Shown: piece by piece, positions 38,566 through 49,872 of the stretch
Numbering within the stretch: the stretch's first letter is position 1
How the letters are laid out: the number at the start of each line of letters is the position of its first letter
From: Dreissena polymorpha
Taxonomy: Eukaryota > Mollusca > Bivalvia > Myida > Dreissenidae
Direction: 5' to 3'
NCBI RefSeq assembly: GCF_020536995.1
Contig: NC_068355.1
Location: forward strand, 69,017,307 to 69,081,306
Length of the DNA stretch: 64,000 nucleotides
The notes under the pieces: model-generated
What the model was told of the DNA's origin: nothing
Database searches by the model: none
Seen by the model: the letters and a program-made list of their open reading frames with translations, nothing else
Position numbers and translations under genes: made by a program

Positions 38566-38755
38566 CGTATTCGGTCTTTTCGTAACTCATAAGTTGTCTC
38601 CCATTCGGGTAAGTATCACGAGTATCCCGGGTAAAAAGCGGTCCGTCTAAAATGCGTATATAACTCATATCCGCGGATATGACCGAAAAGTGCGGATATG
38701 AACGATAACAGGCAATATCGACACTTTTTCTGCAATGTTTATTTCATTAAAAAAA
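38566..38755. repeat. Left inverted repeat of the 4.6-kb element
   Basis: Includes the palindrome ATATCCGCGGATAT. Mirror copy at 42985-43160. Confidence 0.85.
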
Positions 38756-40688
38756 CACAATATGTGTTAAATATGTTTGTATTGTCTCACAATATAACAA
38801 TTTAATAGACATTATCATTGTTCCAACTCTAAATTCATATCCGCGAACATGACGAAGTGCCAGAAGAGTGTTTTAGGGCTACACACCACAAGCAATATAA
38901 CCACGCCTACACCACATATGGTTTGTTGTTAAAGGTTACTAAATGTTTATATAATATACTGAATGTATTATTATTCTTGATGTCGTCTCAAAACTTTAGT
39001 ATTTAGATATACAATATGCTTGAGAAAATAGTGAAGTATTTTTGGGCCGATTATCGCCAGACCACAAGTAATTAAAGATGTTACTTTTCCCTGGTTATAT
39101 TTTTATTTGAATATAAAATGTTGAATTTATTTAAATACATTGAATGTTTTGAATGCAGTTACTATTGTCTGAAATGTCACTGTTTCAAGTGGCATTTTTC
39201 ATTTGAAAATAAATGAAGATTTCAAATGCGCGAATATGATAAAATCGACGAATGTGGTTTATCCAATAAAGGATCTATATTTGTAGTGCTATAATAACTT
39301 TAAGCAAGGTAAAAATATCTTATATTTGATTGGTACTTTTTATTTTATGCTTTCCGGTGGTAAATTGAGTAATATCAGTGAATGAAAACTGATAATTTAA
39401 TTTTATCCCATTTTCACCGCGACATTGACGGTATAACACGTTGTGGAATATACTTGCTTATATTCAACACTGTGGAATATACCTGTCGCGTGCACGGACT
39501 TCTTTTTAAATGACGTCATGCGATATGCGCTTTAATTAGGTCGATATTGTTTGGTTCATTGATCGAATTTTAAGGTCACCCATAAGAAGAAAATGTGCAT
39601 ATTTTGCAGAAATATATATATATATATATGACATATTCACCAAAAGAAATGTTGAAATAAAATATAAAATTACACGATTTTTGTTTTGTTATTTTTTTAT
39701 TTATATTTACTTTACCACTGAATTATTTTTCATAAGAAACTAAGTCGACAAAACTTAAGCTTCAAAATTATACGACCTTCAACCTTTAAATCTAGTCATA
39801 TGACATAATTTTTCGCCATCCGTATAATGAATCAGCTGATTGATGGCGTCATAAAATGACATACTTATTGCGTCATTTCCCCAATTTTTTTGACGATTTA
39901 TTATAAACGCGACTTATTTCACATGTTTTCTACATGTACTGTATGTCGACATAATTTATCTGAATTGTCAATTGATCACATTTTCCTTATTTCGTGTAAT
40001 GTGCATTGTTTATAACCAAAGCATATACTTTTGACATTTAACTTAAATATTAAGAATGTACAACAAGCCATACACATATCGCACAGTTCATGAATAATCT
40101 GCTATGTTTGCTTTCCTATTTAATTCACGTTAGGCATAGAGCTGTGTAAAGTATAAGATGGTAAAAATAGCACCACACTGGAATTGGGAACGTCCCATTT
40201 TGTACATGGGTATTTTCTACTCATTTATCTGTTTTGTACTGGAATGTTTGCCATTCTTTGTGTATTTATATATTAAATTATTTTCTCGTACAATAAAGGC
40301 ATTTACCATAGATAAATAAAACAGTGTGCAAGTTTAAACATAATTATGTTTGTATGCAGAAATCTGCAAATGCAACCGAGTTTACCAACGGCTATTATTA
40401 GATAAACTGCTCCGGTTCAATTGAACAGCAGTAATGTAGAGTACATGACGTAGCGTGTGACGAAGAAGAAAGTTTATCGCGTTCATAAACTCATTTGAAT
40501 AAAGTGATAGAATGGCATAAGGGTCTTTATTTAACTATGCTAAAATAATTATTAAAGACCCTAGATGCAAAATCGTCAATTATTAAGTTAAATGGATTAT
40601 TAGATGGATTTTAAAGGATAATTAAAGGTAAGATACTAGTTCTTACGTGTTTTGATTATTGTTTGTACTTTTGTCGTTCCCTGTTCTC

Positions 40689-40889
40689 GGGGAAATGATT
40701 TTAACATGGGCGCCATTGATGCATCGGATCACACACGGCATACCCATAACATTTTATAAAAAACACGTTCTGCGCATCCTTAAATTCGTCGTCCGAAGTC
40801 GGAAAACGTATTGCCCTGTATATTTTGTCAAATAAAGTGTCAGTCGCTGCAATTGTCTGTTTACTCGTCAAAATTGTCAAGGTCTTCAA
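40689..40889 (-). pseudogene. PIF/Harbinger transposase fragment
   Basis: The minus frame reads DTLFDKIYRAIRFPTSDDEF then KDAQNVFFIKCYGYAV. This resembles the segment before the first catalytic Asp of HARBI1-type nucleases. The next bases give VIRCINGAHV, the expected continuation, but one base out of frame, so this is a decayed DNA-transposon relic. About 65 codons remain. It adjoins a segment shared with 55917-56720. Confidence 0.5.
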
Positions 40890-41000
40890 TAGCTAAAGAA
40901 ACTTCAGCGTACAGTTTATTCAGTATTGACAGACCTGTACAAAGTCGCGCCAGTCAAAAATCATAAAAAGCGACATTTAAAGTTATGGTAGCCAGAACAA
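40875..41000. repeat. Dispersed repeat shared with 55917-56720
   Basis: TTCAATAGCTAAAGAAACTT, GTATTGACA and AAAGCGACATT, then AAGTTATGGTAGCCAG, appear here as one piece. At 55917-55985 and 56655-56700 they are split by about 670 bp. Confidence 0.7.
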
Positions 41001-41385
41001 GGTCGTCGATGGTGTACATGTATGTTGACATCGACAGCATTTTGTCAGGGGCAATCGCCGCCATATTGGATTTTGATCATTTTCTTTCGAAAATAAAATG
41101 AATTATAGTAAAGTAAAATCTTCTTTTCGCGGTCGTAATGTGTTAAAACTCGCATACTGCGTAAAATTGAATGCAGGCATATGGTGATATTTTTACTTGT
41201 TTTACAGTTTGTGTGTGAATTTTTTAAAGACTATTTTGCGTACCAGAACAAATACATGTATATCACTACGCATGGTTACATTTGTTAGATTTTAAGCGCT
41301 TTTATGACTGAATTAAAATTATTGTTAAGGTTATTAGATCTATTTATGTTAAATGTCACGTTGAAAAAATCAAATGGGATAAATA

Positions 41386-41525
41386 GAATACTAGGATTAG
41401 CGTTGAATACAGAGAAGTTTATGTTGCTCGGCTCGAACACCGAAAGCGCTCGCCAAGGCTCGCGCTTCCGGCGTTCTAAGCCTCGCAACATAAACTTCTC
41501 TGTATTCAACGCTAACCTAGTATTC
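41386..41525. repeat. 140-bp near-perfect palindrome, copy 1
   Basis: The left arm starts GAATACTAGGATTAGCGTTG and continues AATACAGAGAAGTTTATGTTGC; the right arm is its mirror ending CTAACCTAGTATTC. The GC-rich centre (CGAACACCGAAAGCGC against GCGCTTCCGGCGTTC) is itself nearly self-complementary. Confidence 0.95.
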
Positions 41526-41570
41526 TCTATATGTTAAATGTCACGTTGAAAAAATCAAATAGGATAAATA

Positions 41571-41710
41571 GAATACTAGGATTAGCGTTGAATACAGAGA
41601 AGTTTATGTTGCTCGGCTCGAACACCGAAAGCGCTCGCCAAGGCTCGCGCTTCCGGCGTTCTTAGCCTCGCAACATAAGCTTCTCTGTATTCAACGCTAA
41701 CCTAGTATTC
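41571..41710. repeat. 140-bp near-perfect palindrome, copy 2
   Basis: Almost identical to the copy at 41386 and part of a 185-bp tandem duplication that includes TATGTTAAATGTCACGTTGA upstream of each palindrome. Confidence 0.95.
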
Positions 41711-42458
41711 TCTATGTTTCAAACAGTGAAAATTATCGATAATTTTCACTTTTTACTGTGAAATGACGTCATTTTTTACGAAATGACGTCATTATCCCAG
41801 CGAAAATCTTTAGTTAAACTCTTAAACAATGTATTATAAACTGTGAAAAAAGCATAAAATAAAAAAAGACAATTTGTTGGATTCGGTGGAATATAGATTA
41901 TATTTCACTCGTGATCATTGGAAATATATATTTTATTATTTATATGATCACTCGTGAATTATAGGGATATTATGGGCATCTAACAGTTGATAGGGGTCTA
42001 TCGCCACCGTTGTTTAATTTTGGTGTTTTCACTTCATATGCACTTATATTTGTTAATGCAGCATCAACTTACTAAAACAATATCCCGGAAAGAAAAACAT
42101 AATGCATTTGAATATTAACCGTACTTTCGTTTTGACAACTGACGTCAGAAATGATTCGATTTACGATGTGAATCTTAATTTAGTTTTAGTGAAGATTCGT
42201 TCATAAGACAGAAATACACTATTTTGTTTTATGGATCATTTCGGCTCAGAGGAGAGGGTGAGTCATGTAAAATATCAAATATTATATATATTTTTATAAA
42301 CAACTGGTAGCAAGATGAGTTACAGATAATTGGTCAGTAACCATATTTTAACTAAATCTTTTGACCCGTAAATTCTTTTTAGCTCAATTCAACAGCGAAA
42401 AATGCACATAATATCACTTTGAAATCGATAATCCACCGAATCAAACAAATGTCCTCTA
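41711..42458. other. Inside of the 4.6-kb element, no firm gene
   Basis: A possible mini-exon lies at 42230-42259, ATG then DHFGSEER, followed by a strong GTGAGT donor. Nothing else supports it. Confidence 0.3.
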
Positions 42459-42911
42459 TTATATATTATAGTTTATTAGTACGTACAAAAATGCACGTCA
42501 TTTTATTTATTCAAATGAACAAAGAATATCGTAGTGCTACATTTAAATGTTTCCAGAATGATTATAACCATTATAGTTGCGCTGTTATTGAAAAGCAATG
42601 CATGTCCCGCAAATTTTTTAGATTTTCGTTAATATCATGTTTTATAAGTGAATGTAACAGCTGTAATATTAATCTAAAACATATATGCTTCGTATTTTAA
42701 CTTATCGGGATATTTGGGATATGAACTGTTGAAATATTAACGAAAAATCTAAAATTTTACCGGGACATGCATTGCTTTTCAATAACAGCGCAACTATAAT
42801 GGTTATAACCATTCTTGAAACATTTAAATGTAGCACTACGATATCCTGTGTTCAATTTAATAAATAAAATAACATGCATATTTTTACGTACCAATAGACT
42901 ATAATATATAG
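42459..42911. repeat. Long hairpin with arms of about 178 bp
   Basis: Arms at 42459-42636 and 42731-42911 mirror each other at roughly 85-90% by eye. They share ATCGTAGTGCTACATTTAAA, AACCATTATAGTTGCGCTG and AAAGCAATGCATGTCCCG. The loop is about 94 nt. Open frames on both strands here are the same sequence read from each arm. Confidence 0.92.
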
Positions 42912-42984
42912 TAACAATCAAATATAAGATATTTTTACCTTGCGTATTTAATACATATTGTATATTTTTCATTTAACATTGAAA

Positions 42985-43160
42985 TAAACATTGCAGAAAA
43001 AGTGTCGATATTGCTTATATTCGTTCATATCCGCATTTTTCGGTCATATCCGCGGATATGATTCATATACGCATTTTAGACGGACCGCTCTTTACCCGGG
43101 AAACTCGTGATACCTACCCGAATGGGAGACAATTTCTTAGTTACGAAAATCTCGAATTAC
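42985..43160. repeat. Right inverted repeat of the 4.6-kb element
   Basis: Mirror of 38566-38755. Confidence 0.85.
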
Positions 43161-44122
43161 ATGCATTAGGATGCATTAATAAGTAAAGATTGTCACGTGT
43201 CATTTACGTCACGTACGAACAAATATAAAAGCGGATTCGCTGTCATAAACCGAAAGAATAACTGTATCATTATTATTCGAAGAAAAAAAACCGCCCATAT
43301 CGTGTTAAAAATATAAGTTGCAGTTCGATGTATATTTTTCATGAACAGACGATCACAAATCCTTTTATCGCCTTCTTATAAGAACACTCGCCAGCTTAGT
43401 GTTGTTTTAAGTACCTTTACCGCGTAACTATAAAGGTCACTTTGGTGACGCTCTCAGGCCAAGTCGTTATAAATGCAGCCGATAATTACCTCTAATACAC
43501 ATACTTAATGTCACCTGCACCTGTTTCGTTTGCGTTCGTAATTTTCGCGACTCAAAACGACTGACGCGTGACCGTTGTTTTCAGTTCAAACATGACTTTT
43601 GGAGTGAAATATACCAGGGTTTTTTTTGGCCCGATTTTATAGCCGAAATTCGGCTATGTTCCCAATCCCAAAAAGTATACTTTTTTCCCAAAATGTGGCA
43701 AAAAATTCCCAATTGCAATTCAATTACATCTAACAAAGTATTATATGATTTTTTCTTTTAATTTGAATGATTATAAATAAATAAGTATCAACTATTTGCT
43801 TCAGGATCTTTATTTCCATCGACAATGATCAAGATCTGAAATTAACAATGATGATAATTATATCTATAAAATGATAATTAGAGAAATGATGCTATACTAT
43901 CCTGTATCTCCCCCCAAGTCTTTGGGTATGAAATGTTCATATGAAATAATATTACACTTTAACTGAAGTTGAAACAAAGACTGATAACAAAAAGTACTGG
44001 GAACATTGGAGCCCACCAGGTCTACTCCCTTATAAAGTAAGAGAAAAAAAAGAAGAACTTTTTAACAACAAGAAAAGGCAAATGTCTTTGATGTGGTCAA
44101 CTATATGAGTCTTTGTCAACAA

Positions 44123-44458
44123 TCACATGACATAGTCTTTCTGCCACTCTGGGGCAGTTCTAGTTCTTCCTGATCGTCTGACTGGAAGGCACAACAGGTC
44201 CGTTGGCGGGGTTGTGCGGTTTGGTGTCTCACGACTTGGTCCTGTGTCCACGGAAACGTCTACTGGTCGACTGTCAGGACTCGGAGGCTCAGTATAGGCT
44301 AGCTGACGACGACTCTGCTGCAGGTTACCTCGGCTGGGTGTCTCACTGCTGCTTGGCGTTACCTTACTGGGTGACGCAGTAGGGTGAGGAGCAGAGTGAG
44401 TTGGGATCCCGGTGTTGGTTGCAGCCGGCGTAGATCTGGTTGCATGTGTTGGGGTCAC
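44123..44458 (-). pseudogene. Pol C-terminal tail frame of the gypsy copy (fossil)
   Basis: A Ser/Thr/Pro-rich stretch ends in RRSGRTRTAPEWQKDYVM, the kind of ending seen after the integrase in gypsy-type polyproteins. It lies just downstream of the integrase frame on the same strand. Confidence 0.6.
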
Positions 44459-44554
44459 TGCTGGTGTGATGGAGTGTCCTGTGGGATTTTCAGTTGTTGC
44501 TGCAGGTAGCCTGAGTGCTAGGTCACTATCAATGGACAGCCGTCGTGGTTGTAG

Positions 44555-46738
44555 TTAAACGGGGACATACTTTCGTAGGAACTTCCTATTGCGAAGGGTT
44601 ACCCGTCTTGAGCCATCAAGTCGTACCACATACTGGTCAAATTGGCGAACTTCAATTACCACGCCAGTCTTGTCCCACTTGCGAGGATAGAGTCCAATCT
44701 GGTTTTGCAGGCGAACATTGTCTCCCACAGCTAGAGGTGGTAATCTCTGAGTGTGCTCTGACAGTTTTTCTGCACACCGCATGTGCCTGTTTCGCAAGGC
44801 TTCTTCACGGGCCAGTGATGTGCTTAACCAAGTTTCATGAGGTTTATACTTTCCAGGTGGAATTGGTATGAAGTCTCGAATGGGGCGGCCAAATATGCAC
44901 ATGGCTGGAGAGAGTTTGGTATCCCTGTCTGGTGTGTTTCTGTACTGAAGCATGGCACGCTGGAAGGCATCTGTGTTTATGTCACCAATGGAAGTTGTGT
45001 TATCCATAAGGAGACGCTTCACTGTCTTTACACCAATTTCGGCCCTACAGTTGCTGTGTGGGAAGGCTACGGAGGATAGGCGATGGTGTACACCCCAATC
45101 ACTCAGGAATTGACGTGTGGCTACAGCAGTGAATTCAGGGCCACCATCAGAGGCAAGTTCATCAGGTATTCCATATGTCACAAAGATACGTCTAAGACAT
45201 GTGATCAGTCCTTGGGCTCCGTTAGCTGACTGCTCTACAATTGGCCAGTTGGAATAACGGTCCACTACAACAAGGAAATGATGCCCTTGGTAGCTGAAAT
45301 AGTCAGCACATAAGCACTGGAATGGATACTCTGGACTTAATGGAGGTACTGGTGGTGCGCTAGGATTTGATGGTGCACTACGGTTGCATTGTTGGCAACT
45401 GGTACGAAGAGCCGTAATGGCAGGTGTGATTCCTGGCCAAAATACTGATGTCTCTGCCCTAGCAACCATGGAGGTGACACCTTGGTGAGCTGCGTGCAAA
45501 GCCTCAAGTACTTCGTCTCTCAGTGATGGTGGTATGACAATACGGTCTTTGTATAGGATGACGCCATCGACTGTAGATAGACCTTCACGGTACTGAAAGT
45601 AGTCTCTGAGCGATTCTGGCAGCTGGTGACGGTGTTCCGGGATACCAGATTCGATGATGTCGGTCAATGCTAGCATGTCTGTATCGCTAGCTGTGGCTGT
45701 GCGAACTCTGTCCCAGGTGACTGATCGAAGGTTGAGAGCATTGAGGGATGAAACAACACCTGCAATGACGCATTCATCTATGGAGTCTTCCTGATCTTCC
45801 TGCATTCTCAAACCAGTCATGAGAGTACTGCGGCTAGCTGGACACACAGAGGTTGAATTGATATGTGTCTCATCATCTGGCAACATCAGCTTTTCTGCAT
45901 CACTGATTGGATGACGTGATAGACAGTCAGTGGCGCGATGTTTGACACCTGGGATGTGGACCATACGGAACTTGTAGCGTAGCGTTTTCTCTTTCAAGTT
46001 TCTTAGACGAGTATTAGAGATGTCCTCAAGCGATCGGTCTGTGAATATCTTGAGAAGAGGCTTATGGTCAACAGCAATGATGAGGTCTGCGCAGCCTAGG
46101 ACAAAGTACCTGGCCTTGTCAAGGGAATCTGCGACGGCAAGAGCTTCACCCTCAACCGGCGCATAGCGAGACTCTGCTGGATGAGTGAATCTGCTGCCAA
46201 CAAGTGTGATCTTCCATCCAGATGGGCAACAGAAGGGTTCCTTCTTTGAGCATGTGCAGTGCTTTTGAAGGAGCCAGAATCCAATACCCACTTTTGACCA
46301 GTCGGTCGCCAGACATGTGGGTCTTTTGGGGTCAAAGATACGAACACCTTCTTCTATTTCGCTGGCGATCAGTAGTTTTGACTCATCGAAGACGTTCTGG
46401 AGATGTTCATTCCAGTTGAATGGAGTGCCAGGTTTCAAAAGTTCCCTAAAGGGTAGCATTCTTTCGGCCATGCTGAAAGCATATGATACCTGGTTTACTA
46501 GACCAAACCAGGAACGCACATCTGTAATGTCTTTTGGCGTGGGGAAGTTAAGGATGGCTTGTAAGTATCTCTGGCAGGGTCTTACATCGTTGCGTGTAAT
46601 TTCAAATCCTGCAAATTCCACAACATCAGCTCCAAACACAAACTTTTCTGGATTCAGTGTTATGCCATTTCGACCGCAAATGTCTAGCCAGTGTACCGCT
46701 TGAAAGAAACTGTCCTCGAGATCATCAGCCCATAGCAA
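44555..46738 (-). pseudogene. Ty3/gypsy pol: RT end, RNase H, integrase (fossil)
   Basis: 727 residues. The first 110 residues are the RT thumb and connection (GITLNPEKFVFGADVVEFAG). RNase H follows with TCLATDWSKVGIGFWLL, EGEALAVADSLDKARYFVLG and HKPLLKIF. The integrase zinc finger is HAAHQGV with CQQCN. The integrase core has Asp in CADYFSYQGHHFLVVVDRY, Asp in LASDGGPEF and Glu in NCRAEIGVKTVKR. The ending is an SH3-like GDNVRLQNQIG segment. It is part of a partial element. Confidence 0.88.
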
Positions 46739-47216
46739 TGCATCGTCAATACATTTGGTTTTGTGAGGGATGTCTGCAACAATCTCATCATAGCGTCGGG
46801 TGTATCCATCACCTGAAGCAATGTAGCCCTGAGGTGCAGTTTTGTAGCGATATCTTCCCCAGGGAGTGATGAATGTGGTAAGATGGTGGTCTTCCTCACA
46901 CAGGGGTACACTGTGATAGCCGTTCCATGCATCGAAGACTGTTTTCTTCTTCCCATGGGGGACTGATCGTGCTTGATGAAAAGGTGATGGTGTGTGATGT
47001 GTTTCACGTGTGTCATGAGCATTAAGGGCCTGCAGATCAACAGTGCGTCTTGGCTAATAAAGAATTAAATCAAATTTAGTATTTCCCTAATCAGTGGACT
47101 TTTCGTGTGGAAAAAAAGGCTAATGAATTTATTTTCACAATTTCATGAAAATGCCGATAAAATTCCCAATTCCAAAGCCATGGGCTATCTTCCCAAAAAG
47201 TGGAAAAAAAACCATG

Positions 47217-47734
47217 TATACTGTCCGTTATAAACAATTTGCCGTTATTCTCAAGTGTAATATAGAGTGATTTTCGTCGGGGGGGGGGATCCAGACTGAC
47301 CGTTGTCTGCAATTTACCGTTATTCTCAAGAGACCGTTAGGTCAGTTTTAACTGTTATGAAAATGGCGTGTATTCTACTTAAATGGTTTCTGTTTGTCGA
47401 CAAAAATTCTACACAATTTCGACAACGTTGACAAGGATTTGCCCTGCTTATTAATGTGCTTGTTTAGATGCAAATTGATTGGTGTGCAGAATTTAAACGC
47501 TGTACAAATAATTATAATGTCTTATTATTGTGCCTTCGAAAACTAATTTGAGTTTTACCTCAAGAAATTTAACCTTAAAGTCACCTTGATAAACGTTTTC
47601 AAATAAGAGATTGCATACAATGGCCATAGGCCGCCATAAAAGGAATATGCTTACGGTACAATAAGGTTATAACAATGTGTTGCGCTCCATACTTTCTTCA
47701 CACTACAGTTGAACACAAGTGATTTCAATAATTA
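47217..47734. other. Intergenic, nothing recognised
   Basis: CCGTTATTCTCAAG occurs twice (47241 and 47327) around a G run; no gene is seen. Confidence 0.4.
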
Positions 47735-47740
47735 AAGTAG

Positions 47741-48262
47741 ACGGCCGTTAATCACGCGCGCCACCTTTTTTTTTGCGATGTATTAATAAATGAGCAATTG
47801 CTACTTCCGAGGGGGCGCTCAGGCCCGGATGTTTTTAAATTTAACAGGTAATTTTACAGGGTGATTAGGTTTTATAAGTGTTTTCAACATATTTCACATT
47901 ATATTTAAAATTCGGCCAATGTAGTGCGAATCAGCGATTATAAATTCTTTCAAAGATGTACAGGAACATTAAATCACAACCTATTTGGAAACGTGAGGAC
48001 CTTTATAAGTAATGGCATGGAATAATTCGTAAAAGAAAATCGATGTATTTTGCCTATTTGACGAGCAAATTCTCAGCCAATTAAATCGCTACTTGCATTA
48101 AACGATTGTTTTGAACCTGTACAAGTTAATGCTTGCACAAAAGCATCGGATTCTATGTGATCTCATAGATCAATTAGCATTTTTCAAAAAGAGATGGAGC
48201 CAATGCCAAGGAGGTGGCGCTCAGACTAGGAGGCGGCGCTAATGCACAGTTATAGCTATTTT
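47741..48262. repeat. Left arm of the long-TIR element
   Basis: Shares GAGGGGGCGCTCAGGCCCGG-like, TTTTCAACATATTTC and TTTTTCAAAAAGAGATGG blocks with the mirrored right arm. Confidence 0.8.
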
Positions 48263-48296
48263 AAAGTGAAATACTGTAATGTATATTTCATGTATA

Positions 48297-49154
48297 CAGT
48301 CTCCGCCAAACTAGTCAAATTTTTACAGGACAGTAGGTCCTGTAAACTGGGAAAAAATACAGGACCTCCTCTTTTTTTACAGGACCTACCAACTACATAA
48401 ATATATTAATAAAATAACACAAAAAGCTGCCATACATGGTATTTGTTTAGTTCTGAAAACTTTTGAACACATTTATCATTATAATTGCACTACGTACAAC
48501 AAGATTTAAGGAGCATTTCATTTTCATTTTGAAAATCCACAACACAGTCTGAGTCATCGTCTCCCACGCCACAATAAACTGCATTTTTCAAACAGTTTTC
48601 AAACTCGGCGGTAGCGTTTGTTGATTCTTGTTGCTAAGTCTCAGTGCGCATGTCAGAGAGGAATCTGGTCAATACGGCCTAAACCGACGACGGCCTAGAT
48701 AATTGATCACCAGCCTTTTTCACGCAGGGACATTGACAGTCAAGATCATGACATTGCGAATGAAGATGATCACAATTATTAATAACTATCTCGATTACGT
48801 CCATACAAATTGATATGTGTATCATTTAATAATCAGATTTATAATTATCTTAATCAGCGACTAGGCCGTCATGGATTTAGACCGTCCTGACGAGCATTCG
48901 TCATATGGTAACGACGCAAAAAAATGGACCAATCAGGTGTATCGCAAAATTCCGTAGAGTAGAGCGTTGGAACGGAAAGACGCGATCGCTATATTTATAC
49001 CGCGGAAAACTTTCAGAGCCGTAAAAACATAAATAATACAAAATTTCGTTCTTTTATTATCGGACAATCGGTCCTGTAAATTAGACCGACAGGCCGGACC
49101 ATACAAAATTTTACAGGACATGTCCGTCGGTCCGACCATGTTTGGCGGAGACTG
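48297..49154. mobile_element. CAGTCTCCGCCAAAC TIR element nested in the long-TIR element
   Basis: Perfect 15-bp inverted ends (CAGTCTCCGCCAAAC / GTTTGGCGGAGACTG) with TGTATA on both sides (48291-48296 and 49155-49160). TACAGGACCT-type motifs recur near both ends, in inverted order. There is no convincing open frame, so it is non-autonomous, 858 bp. Confidence 0.85.
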
Positions 49155-49160
49155 TGTATA

Positions 49161-49810
49161 ACATGTAAATATCATCCGAATTCATTCCTCATCCGAATAT
49201 CGGTGCACATTATTTTTGTTGTTCACATTTTGTCTATACAGTGCACTGCATTTAGCAAGATAATGTTCTCCAAGATCTAATATATTTATATATTTGTATT
49301 TACCTTGTGTTAAGTCCATTATATGCTGTTTGTTGTGAGAATAATCCAACATATTCGAAATTCCTGCACTGTCAAAATCGTTGCAGCAATGTATATTGAT
49401 GACGTCATACGTAGGAATATGGTGGAGTGTTATTGCATGCATTTGACTTTAAAATAGGCTGTACCTAAAATTATTATATTTACTCCTCTATTTGTATAAA
49501 AAGATTATATGTATTATAACTTGCAAACTCTTCATTTATATTAACTGTTAAAACATAATAGTCTGCAGGGAACTATTTGAGACGCTGAATGCGTAAGAAT
49601 TTCTTAAGTTTTCATGCTGCAGCATTTAATATTGCATTGTTATACATGCATATTTAAAGGTGCCTATTGTTTCAAGTCATCAAACTTATTGCCTTCTTTG
49701 ATTAAGATGTGATATGTATGATGATTGTCGATTTATTATAATTAGAAGTATATTCTTGTTTACATGTAACCACATTGCTTCCATACATGGTGCAGGATGC
49801 TGCAGGATTG
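49161..49810. other. Inside of the long-TIR element, nothing recognised
   Basis: AT-rich with no coding signal. Confidence 0.4.
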
Positions 49811-49872
49811 TGATTGGCTGCAGCTGAATCTTTGGCTGCAGCCAAATCTGCAGCATCCGAAGGGTATATAAG
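49811..49872 (+). promoter_or_regulatory. Core promoter: inverted CCAAT plus TATA box
   Basis: GATTGG at 49812 lies about 50 bp before GGTATATAAGG (TATATAAG at 49865-49872). The region between is rich in CTGCAG-type half-palindromes (GGCTGCAGC and CTGCAGCC). A donor-like AAAAAGTAAG lies about 75 bp downstream, so a short first exon is possible. No coding exon follows. AATAAA near 50215 could end the transcript. A hidden LTR is an alternative. Confidence 0.5.

Larger units (their letters stand above)
38566..43160. mobile_element. 4.6-kb inverted-repeat element with a Harbinger relic
   Basis: Inverted repeats of about 190 bp lie at 38566-38755 and 42985-43160. They share TTGTCTCCCATTCGGG, TATCACGAGT, GCGGTCCGTCTAAAATGCG, CATATCCGCGGATATGACCG and CAATATCGACACTTTTTCTG. 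The inside is AT-rich, with a worn transposase piece at 40689-40889, twin palindromes and a long hairpin. The outer limit is fuzzy and no target duplication was settled. Whether the transposase belongs to this element or to a nested one is open. Confidence 0.65.
43777..47054 (-). mobile_element. Partial Ty3/gypsy retrotransposon copy (fossil)
   Basis: About 3.3 kb inserted into the CAGGG element, minus strand. It holds the later part of pol: the end of reverse transcriptase, RNase H, integrase and a C-terminal tail. No gag and no LTR was found at either edge, so it is a broken, partial copy. The long open frame suggests moderate age. Confidence 0.8.
43615..47216. mobile_element. CAGGGTTTTTTT TIR element, interrupted copy
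   Basis: Starts CAGGGTTTTTTTTGGCCCG and ends GTGGAAAAAAAACCATG; TATAC flanks both sides (43610-43614 and 47217-47221). Both arms match the 387-bp sibling at 52987-53373. This copy is split by a gypsy-type insertion at about 43777-47054. Confidence 0.85.

Noticed and set aside
41285-41537. Open frames on both strands with NINFSVFNAN
   Set aside because: They are the two arms of a palindrome read from each side.
42419-42972. Matching 93- and 71-residue frames on opposite strands
   Set aside because: Same sequence in both arms of a long hairpin; not a duplicated gene.
44515-46869. Plus-strand and alternative-frame open frames over the gypsy copy
   Set aside because: Shadows of the pol frame, which alone shows RNase H and integrase motifs.
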